The position numbers were made by a program, and so were the translations under genes. Positions 59,537 to 62,169 of a stretch of DNA of 62,169 bases are shown in pieces (positions within the stretch are counted from its first letter, which is position 1; every line of letters begins with the position of its first letter). Source of the stretch: Tenebrionibacter intestinalis (GTDB lineage: Bacteria > Pseudomonadota > Gammaproteobacteria > Enterobacterales > Enterobacteriaceae); assembly GCF_016632365.1 (NCBI RefSeq), contig NZ_JAEPBH010000026.1, positions 1 to 62,169 of the forward strand, in the 5' to 3' direction. The notes below the pieces were generated by a model. That model was not told the DNA's origin. It ran no database searches and saw only the letters and a list, made by a program, of their open reading frames with translations.

Positions 59537-60210
59537 TGTCATACTGCCAGCGCAGCAGGCCGGCATGACCTCCGGATGGCGCCCGACAGCCTCATCGGCA
59601 TAAACCGGCGTAAGCCCGATAGCCACGCGCGGCAGCGCCAGGTCGTTGCATCAACGGCCAAATGAGTCAGGCGTCTCGTAACCAACGCAAAGGTTTCAGA
59701 GCGGCCATAAGCAGTTGCGCGGGGTTCCTCAACGCTGCCCGGTGGGCCGTGGGCGTTGCCCATGCGGGGCGCAGACGATGCATCAACTGGCGCAGGGCGC
59801 GTGTTTCAGGTTCGACCTGGCCCGCTGCCGGTACTGAGCGTCCCATCGCGCACGCCGGCGGCGCGGTTCCGGCGATACGTCGTTTCTCCGCGCCGCCAGT
59901 TGGCGGCCGGAAAATTTTGGTTGAGATCGACGCCGCATGCGTTAGCATGCAGGCCGGGCGGCTAACCGACCGGAATTACTGGAATTACTGCTGGCGCAAC
60001 ACAGCGGCGAGGCTGTGTTGCAGCAGAGGGCAGGGGAGCGTTGTCGCAGCGCCGTTTTCATCGCCGCGGGTACCGGCAATAAGAAGGCCGCTGCGGCGTC
60101 GTCGGAAAGTACAAGCGTTGGGGCGCTGCCTGCCTGGCGTTAGCGGGCCGCGTTCGAAGCGAAGTTATACGGAGTTCTCGCTGAGGTTGCTATTTATTAA
60201 GGCAGCACAG
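59537..60210 (-). pseudogene. mpaA: Decayed murein tripeptide amidase A
   Basis: Reading the minus strand and switching frames recovers MpaA in order: LIAGTRGDEN (E. coli LAGTHGDEN; the zinc His is Arg), HANACGVDLNQNFPAANWRRGETTYR, then in another frame EPETRALRQLMHRLRPAW, then VGYETPDSFGR, a TGA where a Trp codon is expected, and CNDLALPRVAIGLTPVYADEAVG, ending near GLLRWQ. At least two frameshifts, one nonsense change and a lost metal ligand show that it is not functional. Limits are approximate. The plus-strand frame 59662–60216 is its shadow. Confidence 0.88.
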
Positions 60211-60261
60211 GCGTGAAACGCCAGAGACGGTTGGCTAATGCCGACACGCGCGCTTTTGGGA

Positions 60262-60345
60262 AAAACAAAAAAATCAAAGGATTGATTTTATGCCGTTAGC
60301 GACAAAGAGGCAACGCCCTCGTTTTACCTCTTTGTCAACAATCTA
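60262..60345. repeat. Partial family-S repeat (copy D)
   Basis: The AAATCAA-AGGA-TTGATTT stem (60271–60288) and GACAAAGAGG…CCTCTTTGTC stem (60301–60336), followed by AACAATCT, match stems two and three of the family-S core in order and spacing; the first stem and flanking hairpins are missing. Confidence 0.6.
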
Positions 60346-60478
60346 AAGCGTGACGCGCCATTGTTATGCTCCGGCATGCAGAGTTTTTACAGACAGCCTG
60401 GGGCGCAATATGTTGATTTTAAAAATGGTGAATTTTTCTTTGCGGCAGAAAACGCCAGTGGACTGAAAAAGGTGACTG

Positions 60479-62098
60479 ATGAAAATAATGCTTCGCTATT
60501 TCTTTTGCATATTGCCCGCAATTTGCGCCTTCAGCGCGGCTTATGCTGCGGACGTTTCCCCGGGCGTAACGCTGGCTAAACGCCAGGAACTGGTGCGACA
60601 CCTTAAAGATGAGCCTGCAACACTCGATCCGGCTAAAGCGGTAGGTTTACCGGAAATTCAGGTCATTCGCGATCTGTTTGAAGGGCTGGTCAATCAGGGC
60701 GAGGACGGACATCCCCAGCCGGGCGTCGCTCTGCGCTGGCGCAGTAATGATGACCGCCACTGGACGTTTACGCTTCGCGATAACGCGCGCTGGTCAGACG
60801 GCACGCCCGTAACGGCACAGGATTTTGTAGACAGTTGGCGGCGTTTGGTCGATCCGAAAACCACATCCCCATTCGCCTGGTTTGCCGCGCTGGCTGGGAT
60901 CCAGAACGCTCGCGCCATCAGCGAAGGTAAAATGTCGCCGTCTTCGCTCGGCGTCGTCGCCGTGGACGCCCGCACGCTGCGCGTCCAGCTTGACAGACCG
61001 GTTTCGTATTTCCCGACCCTGACAGCCAGTTTTGCACTATATCCGGTCAATATGCGCAACCTGGCGCAATTTGGCAAAGACTGGACGCGGCCTGGAAACC
61101 TGGTCGGCAACGGCGCGTTTGTGCTGCGTGAGCGCGTGGTCAATGAAAAACTGGTGCTCACGCCCAATCGACAGTACTGGGATAATGGCAAAACGGTGCT
61201 GACCCGCGTTACGTTTGTGCCCATTAACCAGGAGTCCGCCGCCACCAGTCGTTACCTGGCAGGCGATATCGACATCACCGAGTCTTTTCCCAAAAACCTC
61301 TACAGGAAGCTGTTGAAGGAAATTCCGGAGCAGGTTTACACCCCGGCGCAGTTAGGAACCTATTACTACGCTTTCAATACCCGCAAGGGGCCAACTGCCG
61401 ATGTGCGCGTGCGTCAGGCGCTGTCAATGGCCATTGACCGCCGCATTATTGCCGAAAAGGTGTTGGGAACCGGGGAAAAACCGGCGTGGCGATTCACGCC
61501 TGACGTAACGGCTGGCTTTACCCCGGCCCCATCGCTTCTGGAAGAGGTGAAGCAGGAAGAGCTTAATGCGCAGGCTAAAACGTTGCTTCAGGCGGCAGGC
61601 TACGGGCCTGAGCGCCCGCTGACGCTAACGCTGTTGTACAACACTTCTGAAAACCATCAGAAAATCGCCATTGCGGTACAGTCCATGTGGAAAAAAAATC
61701 TGGGCGTGGACGTGAAGTTGCAAAATCAGGAATGGAAAACCTATATCGATAGTCGCAACAGCGGTAACTTTGATGTGATTCGCGCTTCCTGGATAGGCGA
61801 TTACAATGAGCCTTCCACATTTTTGTCGCTTTTTACCACTGAGCATACCGGTAATATTCCCCGCTTCAGCGATCCTACTTATGATAATGTAATGGCGCAG
61901 GCAGCCAGGGAAGCGAGCAACGCAGCGCGTAATCAGGATTACAATCAGGCGGAAAATATCCTTGCTGAAAAAGTGCCGGTTGCGCCGATTTACCAGTACA
62001 CCAATGGGCGCCTGATTAAGCCCTGGTTGAAAGGATACCCAATCAATAACCCTGAGGATGTGGCCTACAGCCGTACAATGTACATCATCAGCCACTGA
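60479..62098 (+). CDS. mppA: Periplasmic murein peptide-binding protein
   Basis: 539 residues (E. coli 537). Signal peptide about 1–23 (ICAFSAAYAA). SBP_bac_5 fold close to OppA: LVRHLKDEPATLDPAKAVG, RDLFEGLVNQ, NARWSDGTPVTAQDFVDSWRRL, NGAFVLRERVVNEKLVL. Binds L-Ala-gamma-D-Glu-meso-Dap and delivers it to the OppBCDF membrane complex. AAAGGTG ribosome site. ycjY and ycjZ, which precede it in E. coli, are absent. Confidence 0.96.
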   Translation: MKIMLRYFFCILPAICAFSAAYAADVSPGVTLAKRQELVRHLKDEPATLDPAKAVGLPEIQVIRDLFEGLVNQGEDGHPQPGVALRWRSNDDRHWTFTLRDNARWSDGTPVTAQDFVDSWRRLVDPKTTSPFAWFAALAGIQNARAISEGKMSPSSLGVVAVDARTLRVQLDRPVSYFPTLTASFALYPVNMRNLAQFGKDWTRPGNLVGNGAFVLRERVVNEKLVLTPNRQYWDNGKTVLTRVTFVPINQESAATSRYLAGDIDITESFPKNLYRKLLKEIPEQVYTPAQLGTYYYAFNTRKGPTADVRVRQALSMAIDRRIIAEKVLGTGEKPAWRFTPDVTAGFTPAPSLLEEVKQEELNAQAKTLLQAAGYGPERPLTLTLLYNTSENHQKIAIAVQSMWKKNLGVDVKLQNQEWKTYIDSRNSGNFDVIRASWIGDYNEPSTFLSLFTTEHTGNIPRFSDPTYDNVMAQAAREASNAARNQDYNQAENILAEKVPVAPIYQYTNGRLIKPWLKGYPINNPEDVAYSRTMYIISH

Positions 62099-62169
62099 TA
62101 GTTTTTGTAATATAGCCGCTCACCGGGGCGGCTAAATAGCTGCGCCGAATACTGCTACACTTTTGCCAG

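Noticed and set aside
59662-60216. 184-residue plus-strand frame downstream of ycjG
   Set aside because: Antisense shadow of the mpaA remnant, whose protein sequence is recognisable on the minus strand.

Overview
The window is a chromosomal segment of an enterobacterium (Enterobacterales, close to Enterobacteriaceae). Gene content and order follow the E. coli K-12 block ompW–trp–yciV–yciO–rluB–btuR–yciK–sohB–yciN–topA–cysB–acnA–ribA–pgpB–lapAB–pyrF–yciH–osmB–rnb–fabI–sapFDCBA–pspF/pspABCD–ycjXF–tyrR–tpx–ycjG–mppA. It is not E. coli or Salmonella: trpG and trpD are separate genes rather than fused, several E. coli neighbours are missing (yciGFE, yciQ, yciT/yciZ/pdeR, yciW, pspE, ycjY/ycjZ), and mpaA and probably ymiA are decayed. 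I cannot name the genus from sequence alone.

Layout. 1–2540: end of a MITE-like repeat, ompW, an orphan fimbrial-subunit-like gene and a tandem structured repeat. 2541–9289 (minus): the trpLEGDCBA operon with promoter, TrpR operator and attenuator. 9356–12936: rnm, yciO, a small unknown gene and rluB. 13054–13298: a second MITE-like copy whose edge completes the btuR stop codon. 13297–29036: mostly conserved housekeeping genes for cobalamin, topoisomerase, cysteine regulation, aconitase, riboflavin, lipid phosphatase, LPS control, pyrimidine synthesis, a translation factor and an osmotic lipoprotein.

29037–36752 is the accessory region. About 1.37 kb of AT-rich, gene-poor DNA leads into an RfaH/NusG-type antiterminator. 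This is followed by a tightly packed cassette: acyl carrier protein, ketosynthase (FabF-like), MaoC-type hot-dog dehydratase, ketoreductase (FabG-like), a ferritin-like di-iron protein of the COG3687/PF10118 type, and a methyltransferase fused to an alpha/beta-hydrolase-like domain without a nucleophile serine. Together these look like a small specialised acyl-chain pathway that must borrow loading, malonyl transfer and phosphopantetheinylation from host FAS II. I do not recognise it as a described system, and it is the best candidate for new biology in the window.

36764–45383 (minus): rnb, fabI and sapFDCBA. 45460–50560: an AraC-type regulator with a GH39-like C-terminal domain that has lost the catalytic NEP motif, divergent from an M20 amidohydrolase and an MFS exporter. 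50710–57677: pspF/pspABCD with its sigma-54 promoter, ycjX, ycjF and tyrR. 57925–62098: tpx, ycjG, an mpaA pseudogene and mppA; murein-tripeptide uptake and epimerisation are kept while the amidase between them is dead.

Two repeat families punctuate intergenic DNA. One is a core of about 140 bp found mostly between convergent genes. At two loci it is flanked on both sides by a duplicated hairpin whose sequence is specific to that locus. The other is a MITE of about 245 bp with 19-bp terminal inverted repeats.
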